DNA of 64,000 bases from Thermococcus onnurineus NA1 (GCF_000018365.1 NC_011529.1:186001-250000), one strand, 5' to 3'. Shown: positions 19,699 to 27,582, counted from the stretch's first letter. Translations and numbers: made by a program. Notes: a model not told the origin generated them from the sequence alone.

Positions 19699-20954
19699 TA
19701 GTTCCCTTTGTTAATCCGGTATAAATTCTTTCCGAGCCACTCGTCTAAAGTTTTCTGCCTCGCTAAGCTGCCAAGTATGTAGCTCCTCGTGAGGTACTTC
19801 TCGAACGGATGCTCAAGACGGCGCTTTATGGCCTCTAGCGCCTCGTTCAGCGTTGAGAAGCGACCGATGAGGTTGTTCATAGCTTTCTTGACGCCGAGCC
19901 TTATCTGCCAGACACCAACGGGGGCGTAGTACTCGGGAGTAACCTCGCGGAAAACTACTATCCTTGCCTGTCTCCTCCTCACTCTCAAAGCTTCAAGAAC
20001 GCTCAGACGAGCTGCATGGTAGGCGCCGGCCGTTTCCTTGACGTACTCCTTTCTTCCGCGGAAGTCCTCGTAGTCGTGGATGACGCTCGGTTCGTCGCTT
20101 CCGAAGAGCGAGCCCTTGAGCCACACCTCAAGGAGTTCGAAGGCATAGCTCTCAGGCATGAGAAGAACAGCGTAGCGGTTTCCGAGGAAGCGGTAGAAGT
20201 AGACCTCGTAGTCGTTTATCTCTGGATAGCTCAGAATTTCGCGCCTTAGGTTATTCCCTATCGTGTCCTGAACGGCGGTGATGCTCCACCTTGTGGGAAC
20301 AAGCCTCTTGTCAACGCCGAGAAGTCCCGCGGAGAGGAGCCTTATAATATAGTACTCGTCAAAGCCCCAGTTGTAAAGCCTCATTATTGCCTGCTCCGCC
20401 TTCAGCTCGTCGCTCACGACATAGTCGGTCCTCCTCGGAATCCTTGGATTCTCCGTGAGCTCAAAGTCCAAAAGCTCCGCCTTCGGCCCTATCGGCGGGG
20501 CAAACTCGCTTGGGAGGACTTTGAGAACGGGCTTTTTCTTCAGCAAAATCTCGCTGTCAACGGGCTTTATCGACATTGCCAGCTCCTGAACCTCGCCAAG
20601 TATTCTCCCGCTCCTCCTTACGTGGACGTCTGCTTTCGTCTCGCCCATAACCAATAGCGAGCGGTAGTAAAGGATGTCCCTTATCGTCTTGTCCTCCCAC
20701 TTCATGGGACTGTCGAGGTGACTGGTATCTCCCTCAATCGGCGGCACGAGAGGGCCTATGCGAACCTTAGGGTAGCCGTACTCCCCAACGAAGATGCTCG
20801 GCGGGGAAGAGCCAAAAAGGTGGCGCTTATTGAGCTTTTCCTCCACCCTATGGGCTACCCTAAACCTTTCGAGAATTGGACAGGTGGGCCTGCCGCAGAG
20901 GAGTTTCTTGCCCTTGCAGACGGCACAGAGCTTGGAGTTGAAGAGTTGGGTCAT
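19689..20954 (-). CDS. nreA: Nre-family DNA repair protein
   Basis: 421-residue archaeal Nre protein, implicated in repair of mitomycin-type damage together with PCNA. An N-terminal zinc-binding motif CAVCKGKKLLCGRPTCP is followed by the conserved Nre core (SSPPSIFVGEYGYPKVRIGP, MSIKPVDSEI, VPTRWSITAVQDTIG). Near the C-terminus QKTLDEWL is a PCNA-interacting (PIP) box. The end of the gene holds the promoter and 5' end of a C/D sRNA. Transcribed alone from the left of the tRNA-Ser promoter. Confidence 0.9.
   Translation of the reverse strand: MTQLFNSKLCAVCKGKKLLCGRPTCPILERFRVAHRVEEKLNKRHLFGSSPPSIFVGEYGYPKVRIGPLVPPIEGDTSHLDSPMKWEDKTIRDILYYRSLLVMGETKADVHVRRSGRILGEVQELAMSIKPVDSEILLKKKPVLKVLPSEFAPPIGPKAELLDFELTENPRIPRRTDYVVSDELKAEQAIMRLYNWGFDEYYIIRLLSAGLLGVDKRLVPTRWSITAVQDTIGNNLRREILSYPEINDYEVYFYRFLGNRYAVLLMPESYAFELLEVWLKGSLFGSDEPSVIHDYEDFRGRKEYVKETAGAYHAARLSVLEALRVRRRQARIVVFREVTPEYYAPVGVWQIRLGVKKAMNNLIGRFSTLNEALEAIKRRLEHPFEKYLTRSYILGSLARQKTLDEWLGKNLYRINKGNYGG
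19719..19726 (-). promoter_or_regulatory. TATA box of the C/D sRNA, inside the nre coding region
   Basis: ATTTATAC on the minus strand. Its centre is about 25 bases upstream of 19698, exactly where the terminal stem of the sRNA begins. It may also serve the downstream toxin-antitoxin genes. Confidence 0.65.
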
Positions 20955-21065
20955 CGGGGATAGTTACTCGGGGAAGGTATTTATGGTTTGCCAACGCTGG
21001 CATCTCGAGTACCTTCCAAAAAACTTAAAAACCCCCTCCGGCTCATATAACTCGGGCATTGGAGT

Positions 21066-21151
21066 GCCGCGGTAGCCTAGCCTGGTAGGGCGCCGGCCTG
21101 CTAAGCCGGTGGGCGCTGCCCACAGGGGTTCAAATCCCCTCCGCGGCGCCA
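21066..21151 (+). tRNA. tRNA-Ser (anticodon GCT)
   Basis: 86-base type II tRNA: acceptor GCCGCGG/CCGCGGC, anticodon loop CTGCTAA between CCGGC and GCCGG, a long variable arm TGGGCGCTGCCCA, T-loop TTCAAAT and encoded CCA. A TATA-like CATATAAC lies about 20 bases upstream. Confidence 0.95.
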
Positions 21152-21171
21152 AATCTTTCTCTGGGTCGAAT

Positions 21172-21246
21172 GCCGGGATAGCCTAGAGGTGAGGCGGTGG
21201 ACTGCAGATCCGCTTTACGGGGGTTCGAATCCCCCTCCCGGCTCCA
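21172..21246 (+). tRNA. tRNA-Cys (anticodon GCA)
   Basis: Acceptor GCCGGGA/TCCCGGC, anticodon loop CTGCAGA in a stem with one G-T pair, T-loop TTCGAAT, discriminator T and encoded CCA. It lies 20 bases after tRNA-Ser and is probably cotranscribed with it. Confidence 0.93.
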
Positions 21247-21252
21247 TAATTC

Positions 21253-21400
21253 TAACAAACTTTCGCCAAGAGAAAGTTTGATCAAAGTCCGTGGCTCCTT
21301 TCAAAGAGCAGTTTAAGAGTGCACGCCCTCATTCCCGCCAACTCAACAGAAAGGGAACTCTTTTGATCAAGTTTTTGGAAAAAGCTTGCTGATGCAAAAG
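21253..21400. repeat. TTTGATCAAA-type palindromic repeats after tRNA-Cys
   Basis: AAACTTTC/GAAAGTTT inverted arms followed by TTTGATCAAAG near 21277-21287, then a second TTTTGATCAAG near 21361. The core is the same as in the units at 7234 and 7799, and the position is again directly downstream of a tRNA pair. No gene is seen between 21247 and 21514. Confidence 0.6.
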
Positions 21401-21514
21401 TTTCCTGGCCTCGGGAGTGGTGGCCCTCATCACCCCATCGGTGCCGGGCCAAACGTTCCTCATCGGCCGGGAGATTTTATAAATGCTTGAAAGATATGCC
21501 TTTCGGTGGTGACG

Positions 21515-21718
21515 ATGATCAGGGTCAAGGTCCTTGGAAGAGGAATCGAGAAGGAACTCGAGTGGAGGAAAGGCATGAAGATCGCAGATGTTCTCCGCGA
21601 AGTGGGATTCAACACAGAGAGCGCGATAGCGAAGCTCAACGGCCGCGTTGCTCTGGAGGACGAAAACGTGAAAGATGGTGACTACGTGGAGGTTATTCCT
21701 GTAGTTTCGGGCGGATGA
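21515..21718 (+). CDS. ThiS/MoaD-like ubiquitin-fold sulfur carrier
   Basis: 67-residue beta-grasp protein starting MIRVKVLGRG and ending in the Gly-Gly tail (VIPVVSGG) that is adenylated and thiocarboxylated in ThiS, MoaD, Urm1 and archaeal SAMP proteins. The length and the LNGRVALEDENVKDGDYVEV core fit this family. It could supply sulfur for molybdo/tungstopterin or tRNA thiolation, or be attached to proteins like SAMPs; sequence alone does not decide. ATG 21515 follows GGTGGTGACG. A TATA box (TTTTATAAA) lies near 21475. Monocistronic. Confidence 0.85.
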   Translation: MIRVKVLGRGIEKELEWRKGMKIADVLREVGFNTESAIAKLNGRVALEDENVKDGDYVEVIPVVSGG

Positions 21719-21884
21719 AGCAGAGTTACAGAGGTTTATCCAATATTTTGTATTAAAACTAAATTTTTAATTCCTTGAACAACAATTTAGCAATGTAAGT
21801 TTTTAATTGCTATATTTAAACTACGAAAGTGTTATATACTACTTACGGAAATTATAATTGATAATTCTCTTGGGGGAGGGGTGA

Positions 21885-23315
21885 ATGCGGAAATGGATAA
21901 CAATGCTCCTCCTTGGGATACTTTTCCTGAGCAGTTTTCAGACTGTCAAAGCGGAAGCAACACAGACCACAAACCAAGTCCCAACAACCTGCCAGAGCTG
22001 CTCCTGCGTTGACGTTGAAGCACTTCTAAGCCAAGTCCTAGTGAACATTTCAACCTTGAGTTTCGAGATTGAACAGAAAAACGCCGAACTCCAAAAACTG
22101 TATATGGGGTGGAATACTACCAAGAACGTAAGCATTCTTTCTGAAATAGTCAGAATTGAGGATGAGGTTAGGGTCCTAACGAACAAATTAAAGTTTCTTG
22201 AGCGCCAGAAGCTCAGCATTGAACTGATCAAAAAGTACACTATAAAAACACCATACGGAATAAAAATCCTGTATTACAAGCTTCCATCTGAGAGTGCGCT
22301 TGTTCAGGAGTACATGGAGAAAGTTCATCCAGTGAGGACTGATGTTGACTTGACATGGTTCATAGCATATTACAGGCAGGCGGCAGAGCTCACATTTACT
22401 GAGTACGTTCAAACGGATATGAGATTAAGAGAACTGTTAAAGATTGTCAACAGTGGGAACTACACTCAAGAACATGTAAGGGAAATCCTCGATCTGCTAG
22501 AACAAAGGAGAATGCTCTGGAATGAGATATACTCATACGCTGAAGAGAAAGAAAAACTGGAAACTATCCAAGCACTTAAAGAGGCCGGATGGAAGCAGAC
22601 ACTAGTAGCAAGTGCTATAGGAATAGAACCTCTGGCAATAAACTTTGGAGGAATAGCAGAAGGAGAGAGTTGCTTCAGCATATTTTGCAACTGGAACTAT
22701 GGATACAAGGACCCATTGCCTGGAGTGGATGACCCTAAATACGCGGATTCAGCACCCCTAGTGCACTACAGTTCGTTTTATCCAGTTGCAGTATGGGTTG
22801 GAATTTATGAGAGCACAACCCCCAATAAGGATTATTTCTGGGGACAATATTGCACTTACGACTTTCCACAAACAAACACAGACTTTAGGAAATATTGGGA
22901 CAGAGCCGTGGATCTGCATCCAGGAACGCAATTCCAAGACTTTGGCTCAATACAGATAAAGCTCTTTTATGATGGCTGGGCATACAATCCCAATGAAGGC
23001 AACCAGCTACAGGAGAGTAACATAATCTGGCAAGTCGAATGCAATAAATCCGGATGTTGGGTTGTCACTAACTACCTAAAACCTCTCCCGGATCCAGATG
23101 CTGCTTATTATGCCGATAAGTATTACAAGCTTTATGTAAACAAATATTGGCTTGAGTGTTGCAAGTATGGAGATGTCGGAAGTTCCTGCAAGTGGGCAAA
23201 TACACACTGTGGTGGATGTTTTGCACCGGATCAAGCAAGATCTCAAAATTTCGTGGTTTGTACTAGGGATACATATGGAAGCCTGTGTGGATGGGACTGG
23301 GTGGTAAAGTGGTGA
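21885..23315 (+). CDS. Secreted cysteine-rich protein with coiled coil, unknown function
   Basis: 476 residues with a signal peptide (MRKWITMLLLGILFLSSF..., cut near Ala23-Glu24). After it comes a CQSCSC cluster, then about 200 residues of helix with heptad-like pattern (residues 50-110 and 165-230), then an aromatic and cysteine-rich globular half with at least a dozen Cys (CFSIFCNW, CNKSGCW, ECCKYGD, CKWANTHCGGCF, CTRD...CGW). Extracellular disulfides are likely. I do not recognise the family. Codon use is clearly AT-richer than in neighbours, and it pairs with the next gene, so recent acquisition is plausible. RBS GGGGGAGGGGTGA precedes ATG 21885; AT-rich promoter DNA with TTATATAC lies upstream. 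Confidence 0.75.
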   Translation: MRKWITMLLLGILFLSSFQTVKAEATQTTNQVPTTCQSCSCVDVEALLSQVLVNISTLSFEIEQKNAELQKLYMGWNTTKNVSILSEIVRIEDEVRVLTNKLKFLERQKLSIELIKKYTIKTPYGIKILYYKLPSESALVQEYMEKVHPVRTDVDLTWFIAYYRQAAELTFTEYVQTDMRLRELLKIVNSGNYTQEHVREILDLLEQRRMLWNEIYSYAEEKEKLETIQALKEAGWKQTLVASAIGIEPLAINFGGIAEGESCFSIFCNWNYGYKDPLPGVDDPKYADSAPLVHYSSFYPVAVWVGIYESTTPNKDYFWGQYCTYDFPQTNTDFRKYWDRAVDLHPGTQFQDFGSIQIKLFYDGWAYNPNEGNQLQESNIIWQVECNKSGCWVVTNYLKPLPDPDAAYYADKYYKLYVNKYWLECCKYGDVGSSCKWANTHCGGCFAPDQARSQNFVVCTRDTYGSLCGWDWVVKW

Positions 23316-23321
23316 TGATAC

Positions 23322-24239
23322 ATGGGCCGAAATAAAGTGGCAATTTCAATTTTAATCTTTTGTTTGCTCTTTGTCTTCTTTCTACCCAAAGGCTTACTTA
23401 TTCCAGCAGATGTAAAAGATGTAGATTTTGGAGAAGTCCCGAGCTCTTTGCATTGTCCCCCAAATATCCATATTAAAACCGAGTACTATCAGTATAAGCT
23501 TAACCATTTTGTGAACTTCACCCTCATTCAGAATCAGACTCCCATGGCAAATATAACCCTGAGGGGAGTTGAGGGAAAATACCTCTGTCTTCCCGAGGGC
23601 ATATTAGTTTACGCCTACTACCCTGGAAGTTCTAGGTCTTGGGCCGGAACAACTTTGGCATTGTTTGATTACAATATGAGCCTCAAATGGTGGCGGCCTG
23701 CCTCCGGATACCCACTCAGGTACACCCAAGACGGCCTCATTCTCGTTAGTTCTGCCCCATTTGGCTCTGGAGGTGAGTCCTGTGCATATATCATGAATAT
23801 CTCCACTGGAGAGACAACATTCAGATTTTGCCCCGATGTTTTGGGAGCCCATATCTCTGATGTCAGAATTATTGGTGACAAAGCTTACGTGACCGTTGGG
23901 TGGCCAGACAGAGGGTGGTCTTCCCTTAAGACTAAAGTAATCCTTTACATCGTGGAAGGGAAGAAAGTTAAAAGGAAAACAATTACAAGCATCAACGGCG
24001 AGGGCCTTGGGATTAGAGTGCGTGTAGACGCTGATGACAGCCATGTTGCGGTGGCATATTATCTTAAAAATGAGAAAGGCGAAGAAAAGAACGGAGTCTG
24101 CATTTACACGGCAGGCCATTTAATCAAAATTGCCTGCAAGAGCTTTAATGACCGACCATATGACGTGAAACTTGATGGAAACATAGTTTACATCAAAACA
24201 TGGAACAGCGTAAAAGCCTACAAAATAATCGGTCCATGA
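23322..24239 (+). CDS. Exported or membrane-anchored beta-propeller-like protein
   Basis: 305 residues. A hydrophobic N-terminal segment (VAISILIFCLLFVFFLP) acts as signal or anchor. The rest is beta-rich with repeating strands ending in WW, GYPL, YVTV and VYIKT patterns and with N-glycosylation-like NFT and NIT sites, which resembles a beta-propeller of PQQ/WD-like blades. Four to five cysteines suggest disulfides. It starts 6 bases after the upstream gene (RBS GGTGATGAT) and shares its AT-rich codon use, so both probably act together outside the cell. I do not recognise a specific family. Confidence 0.7.
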   Translation: MGRNKVAISILIFCLLFVFFLPKGLLIPADVKDVDFGEVPSSLHCPPNIHIKTEYYQYKLNHFVNFTLIQNQTPMANITLRGVEGKYLCLPEGILVYAYYPGSSRSWAGTTLALFDYNMSLKWWRPASGYPLRYTQDGLILVSSAPFGSGGESCAYIMNISTGETTFRFCPDVLGAHISDVRIIGDKAYVTVGWPDRGWSSLKTKVILYIVEGKKVKRKTITSINGEGLGIRVRVDADDSHVAVAYYLKNEKGEEKNGVCIYTAGHLIKIACKSFNDRPYDVKLDGNIVYIKTWNSVKAYKIIGP

Positions 24240-24286
24240 GAACTCCCATTATTTTTCTTTCTCTAACAGAGAAAATGGAGAGGGAA

Positions 24287-25486
24287 TCAGGAACTCAGCC
24301 TCTTCCTCATGAACGCCTCGAAGTTATCCATGGCCTCCTCGAGAATCTCGACCGGCGGCAGGAAGACTATCCTGAAGTGCCACTCACCGGCGTAGCCAAA
24401 GCCTGAGCCATGGACGAAGAGTACGTGAGCCTCGTTGAGGGCATCGAGCACGAACTCCTTGTCGTTCTTCCACTTGGAGCGCTCCTCTATCTTCGGGAAG
24501 ATGTAGAATGCTCCCTGAGGCTTGACGGTGCTTATTCCTGGAATCTCGGTCAGGCGCTTGTATATGTAATCTCTCCTCTCCTTAAGCTTGGCCATGTACT
24601 CCTCGAGATAGTCCATCGGGCCGGTGAGACCCGCTATTGCGGCGAACTGGGCGGGTGTATTTGGGCACAGTCTGATTCTCGCCATTTTGTCGACAGCTTC
24701 TCGAATCTCATCGAGCTTGCCCTCGGGATCAACGTAGTAGAAATAGCCGAGACGCCAGCCTGTTGCGAAGTAAACCTTCGAGAGGCCGTTCATGACGATG
24801 ACCGGGACGTCCTTGGTGAGTGAGCCCGGAGAGACGTGCTCTCCCTCGTAGGTCATGAGGTCGTATATCTCGTCGCTTATGACCGGAAGGTCATATTCAC
24901 CCGCTAAGTCGAGAATCTCCTTTATAGTCTTCTTCTCGTAAAGCGCTCCTGTTGGGTTGTTCGGGTTGATTACAGCTATGGCCTTGGTTTTCTCGTCTAT
25001 CTTCTTTCTCATGTCGTCTATGTCAGGCTGCCAGCCGTTCTCTTCAACCGTCAGGTACTCCCTGGGTACTCCCTCATAGAACTTAACGAGGCCGGTGTAG
25101 GGTGGATAGCTCGGGCTCGGCACGAGGATGTTGTCACCAGGATTGAGCAGAGCGCCGAAGAGGAACTGGAGCGCCTCCGTGACTGCGGCCGTAACACGGA
25201 CGTCGTCGGGGGTTATATCCACGTCGTTTTTCCTTTTCTCGCGCTCTACTATTGCTTCCCTAAGCTCGGGCAGGCCCTCGCTCGGACCGTAGTAGTTGTG
25301 GCCCTCCTGGATAGCCTTACAGTAGGCGTCCCTCATGTGTTTCGGCGGCTGGAAATCGTACTTTCCGGGGTCACCAATATTGAGCCTGATTACCTTTATT
25401 CCCTTCTTCTCAAGCTCCCTGGCAGGAAGAACAACGTCCCTTATGGCGTATTCAATCCCCATAGCCCTTTCGGATGCGCGAATCAT
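24287..25486 (-). CDS. Alanine aminotransferase
   Basis: 399-residue PLP-dependent class I/II aminotransferase. The sequence closely follows the characterised Pyrococcus furiosus alanine aminotransferase from memory: NIGDPGKYDFQPP, NPNNPTGALYEKK, the PLP lysine in GLSKVYFATGWR, and VHGSGFGYAGEWHFR. It converts pyruvate and glutamate to alanine and 2-oxoglutarate, important in peptide and sugar fermentation. ATG 25486 (MIRASERAM) follows TTTGGTGGTGCTC; the longer frame from 25498 has no support. Confidence 0.92.
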   Translation of the reverse strand: MIRASERAMGIEYAIRDVVLPARELEKKGIKVIRLNIGDPGKYDFQPPKHMRDAYCKAIQEGHNYYGPSEGLPELREAIVEREKRKNDVDITPDDVRVTAAVTEALQFLFGALLNPGDNILVPSPSYPPYTGLVKFYEGVPREYLTVEENGWQPDIDDMRKKIDEKTKAIAVINPNNPTGALYEKKTIKEILDLAGEYDLPVISDEIYDLMTYEGEHVSPGSLTKDVPVIVMNGLSKVYFATGWRLGYFYYVDPEGKLDEIREAVDKMARIRLCPNTPAQFAAIAGLTGPMDYLEEYMAKLKERRDYIYKRLTEIPGISTVKPQGAFYIFPKIEERSKWKNDKEFVLDALNEAHVLFVHGSGFGYAGEWHFRIVFLPPVEILEEAMDNFEAFMRKRLSS

Positions 25487-25581
25487 GAGCACCACCAAAG
25501 GCAGTTGAAGGATTCCTCATAAAAATCTTCACATTCCCAGGCAAGGTTCAAAGAGAAAGGCATTCAGAAAAGCTGGGGCAA

Positions 25582-25589
25582 CTTTAAAA
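25582..25589 (+). promoter_or_regulatory. TATA box of the C/D sRNA at 25611
   Basis: CTTTAAAA centred about 25 bases upstream of the first base of the sRNA terminal stem. Confidence 0.65.
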
Positions 25590-25610
25590 AGAGTGCATCC
25601 AAACTAACCC

Positions 25611-25676
25611 GGGCGATGACGAATAGCAAGCATACTGAGACAATGCAACATGATGACGTGAACACCCTCCGAGCCC
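25611..25676 (+). ncRNA. C/D box guide sRNA
   Basis: Double-guide C/D RNA: terminal stem GGGC/GCCC; box C ATGACGA (25616-25622); guide ATAGCAAGCATA; box D' CTGA (25635-25638); box C' ATGATGA (25650-25656); guide CGTGAACACCCT; box D CCGA (25669-25672). It has its own TATA box at the right spacing. As in the sRNA at 19638, the outer C/D pair uses the variants UGACGA and CCGA, while the inner C'/D' pair is canonical. Targets would be rRNA or tRNA positions complementary to the two guides; I cannot name them. Confidence 0.83.
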
Positions 25677-25714
25677 TTCGACACGTTTATTAACCTTCAG
25701 AGAGACCTCGTTAC

Positions 25715-25963
25715 ATGAACATATTCATTCCCCTGCTTTTTGGGATACTCCTCGGTTACGTCCTGAAGAAAAAGAACCGGAAAGTCAATGTAGGCCTTCC
25801 TATGAGCGTCGCGTTGCTTCTTCTCATCTTCTTCATGGGTGTTGAAGCCGGAAAAGTTGAGATAGATGCCCTCTGGCTCCTTGGCTCATCTGTGGTTTTT
25901 GCGACGTTGACAATATTGGGCAGCGTTGGGATTGCCATTCTTTTGGGAGGGAAGAAAAGATGA
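25715..25963 (+). CDS. LysO-family exporter, N-terminal half
   Basis: 82-residue membrane protein with three hydrophobic segments (starting MNIFIPLLFGILLGYVL). It corresponds to the N-terminal part of the single-chain bacterial lysine exporter LysO/YbjE (DUF340), encoded separately here. There is no clear RBS: GTTTATTAACC at about 25683 is a TATA-like element and the ATG lies about 27 bases after it, so the mRNA is probably leaderless. It overlaps the next gene by 4 bases. Confidence 0.8.
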   Translation: MNIFIPLLFGILLGYVLKKKNRKVNVGLPMSVALLLLIFFMGVEAGKVEIDALWLLGSSVVFATLTILGSVGIAILLGGKKR

Positions 25964-26541
25964 GGTTTCTGGCCTACGTTTTGACTTCACTAACTATCGG
26001 AATCCTCATCGGACACTTCTACGCCCCCGACTTCGGAAACCTCTACGAGATAATGCTCTATCTCCTGATATTCATCATAGGAATAGATCTTGGGGGGAGC
26101 TTCAGGCTCGACGAGGTTAGAAAGCTCGGAAGGCTCGCCGTTAAGCTCCCCCTCGGAACGCTCCTCGGCTCTCTCCTGGGAGGACTCGTGGCTTCCTTGG
26201 TTCTTGGTATAGATTTGAGATGGGGTTTGGCAGTTTCAGCGGGCTGTGGGTGGTACAGCCTAACGGGCCCGCTCATAGCTCAGTATTCGGCTGTCTACGG
26301 AACTCTCGGCTTTCTTGCAAATCTTACGAGAGAGATATTCACAGTGCTGCTGTATCCGGTCGTTATCCGGCAGATTCCAAAAGAGCTGGCCGTGTCAATG
26401 GGTGGGGCAACTACTATGGACACGACGCTGCCAATAATGACTAAGTTCGGAGGCAGCGACGTTGCAATCATAGCCTTTGTTCACGGATTCATACTGACTG
26501 CGTTGGTTCCCTTTGTGGTCCCATTCATTCTTCAGCTTTAA
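25960..26541 (+). CDS. LysO-family exporter, C-terminal half
   Basis: 193-residue integral membrane protein with about six hydrophobic segments. The conserved stretches IFIIGIDLGG, GWYSLTGPLI, LANLTREIF and MGGATTMDTTLPIM are typical of LysO, which exports lysine and toxic analogues. Its start overlaps the stop of the N-terminal half, so the two are made together and probably assemble into one transporter. The substrate is inferred only from the bacterial homologue. Confidence 0.85.
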   Translation: MRFLAYVLTSLTIGILIGHFYAPDFGNLYEIMLYLLIFIIGIDLGGSFRLDEVRKLGRLAVKLPLGTLLGSLLGGLVASLVLGIDLRWGLAVSAGCGWYSLTGPLIAQYSAVYGTLGFLANLTREIFTVLLYPVVIRQIPKELAVSMGGATTMDTTLPIMTKFGGSDVAIIAFVHGFILTALVPFVVPFILQL

Positions 26542-26602
26542 CCGTTAATCTTTTAAGTTCAAACACTTTAGGTTCTCTTGACAAACCCAAATGGTGATGA
26601 GA

Positions 26603-26782
26603 ATGAGCGAGGTTGAGCTCGTATTTAAAGTCCTGAAGGAAGCTGGAAAGCCCCTCAAGAGCAAGGAGATAGCAGAGCTTGCCGGGATAGATAAGAAAGA
26701 AGTCGACAAGGCTATCAAGATCCTCAAGAAGGAAGGGAAAATAATCTCACCAAAGCGCTGCTACTACGCCCCGGCCGAGTGA
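26603..26782 (+). CDS. Small winged-helix DNA-binding protein, 59 aa
   Basis: A single helix-turn-helix/winged-helix unit: MSEVELVFKVLKEAG, then PLKSKEIAELAGIDKKEVDKAIKILKKEG as the recognition helices, and a short wing IISPKRCYYAP. It has MarR/ArsR-like topology without a sensor domain. ATG 26603 follows GGTGATGAGA; the frame could open at 26591 but that is inside the RBS. It is likely a transcription regulator whose target is not evident. Confidence 0.75.
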   Translation: MSEVELVFKVLKEAGKPLKSKEIAELAGIDKKEVDKAIKILKKEGKIISPKRCYYAPAE

Positions 26783-26792
26783 GTCAGCCCGG

Positions 26793-26810
26793 TATTTTTC
26801 TTTCAATTTC
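26793..26810 (+). terminator. T-rich terminator after the winged-helix gene
   Basis: TATTTTTCTTTCAATTTC directly after the stop codon. Confidence 0.45.
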
Positions 26811-26888
26811 TCTAGCAGGGTCTTTCTTTCGATTTCCTCCACTCCACTTTGAGGGTCTACTGGAATTCGCCCCAGTCGATAGCAAAAA

Positions 26889-27000
26889 CATTTTTAAAGC
26901 CTCACGATTAGCGGTGGTTGCAGGATAATCCCTCATGGCTCGGGGGTGTCCGAGGCGAGAGCGGGTAGGAGCCCACCGGGCCCTCTGTGGAGGTGAGAGA
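26889..27000 (+). promoter_or_regulatory. Promoter and GC-rich structured leader of rpl44e-rps27e
   Basis: TATA-like TTTTTAAAG near 26889-26897 is followed by a leader of about 80 bases that is unusually GC-rich. It can form CTCGG/CCGAG (a 5-bp stem with 6-base loop near 26940-26955) and GAGCCC/GGGCCC pairings near 26968-26985, ending in the RBS GGAGGTGAGAGA. Such a leader could be a binding site for autogenous control by a ribosomal protein, or part of a small RNA. I found no ACA box or C/D boxes in it. Confidence 0.45.
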
Positions 27001-27285
27001 ATGAAGTATCCAAAGCAGATAAGGACTTACTGTCCGTTTTGCAAGAAGCACACCATACACAAGGTCGAGAAGGTCAAGAAGAGGCCGAGGAGCGAGCTCA
27101 GCCAGGGTCAGAGAAGGTTCAGGAGGATTATGAAGGGTTACCGCGGTTTCCCGAGGCCGAACCCCGCCGGAAGGGAGAAGCCGGTCAAGAAGCTCGACCT
27201 CAGGTTCAGGTGCACCGTCTGCGGTAAGGCCCACACGAGGGGGCAGGGCTTCCGCGTTAAGAAGTTCGAGCTCGTGGAGGTGTGA
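27001..27285 (+). CDS. rpl44e: Ribosomal protein L44e
   Basis: 94-residue large-subunit protein with a zinc ribbon (CPFCKKHT near residue 11 and CTVCGK near 75) and the conserved [10 protein letters not shown] stretch. The reading frame stays open upstream to an ATG at 26935, but those 22 codons are the GC-rich leader and have no RBS; ATG 27001 follows GGAGGTGAGAGA. It is paired with rps27e, as in other archaea. Confidence 0.95.
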   Translation: MKYPKQIRTYCPFCKKHTIHKVEKVKKRPRSELSQGQRRFRRIMKGYRGFPRPNPAGREKPVKKLDLRFRCTVCGKAHTRGQGFRVKKFELVEV

Positions 27286-27288
27286 CGC

Positions 27289-27486
27289 ATGGCGCTCCCG
27301 AAGAACCTCATCCCGATGCCGAGGAGCAGGTTCCTCCGCGTCAAGTGCATCGACTGCGGCAACGAGCAGATAGTTTTCAGCAACCCGGCCACCACCGTCA
27401 GGTGCCTCGTCTGCGGTGCAACGCTCGTCGAGCCCACCGGCGGTAAGGGCGTTATCAAGGCCAAGATACTCGAGGTTCTCGAGTGA
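27289..27486 (+). CDS. rps27e: Ribosomal protein S27e
   Basis: 65-residue small-subunit zinc-ribbon protein: [25 protein letters not shown] provides the four cysteines, written here as the two pairs CIDC and CLVC. Its ATG begins 3 bases after the L44e stop; RBS GTGGAGGTG lies in the L44e tail. Typical length and composition. Confidence 0.95.
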   Translation: MALPKNLIPMPRSRFLRVKCIDCGNEQIVFSNPATTVRCLVCGATLVEPTGGKGVIKAKILEVLE

Positions 27487-27582
27487 ACATCTTTCTTTCT
27501 CTTCCCTTTCGGCCTTCTGCTAAACTTTAAAAACCTCCTTTTCGTAAATTACTCAGGCAAAGAAAATTTTGAGGTGGTTAGA

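Noticed and set aside
26935-27000. Upstream extension of rpl44e to the ATG at 26935
   Set aside because: The added 22 residues are not part of L44e and the standard RBS sits just before the ATG at 27001.
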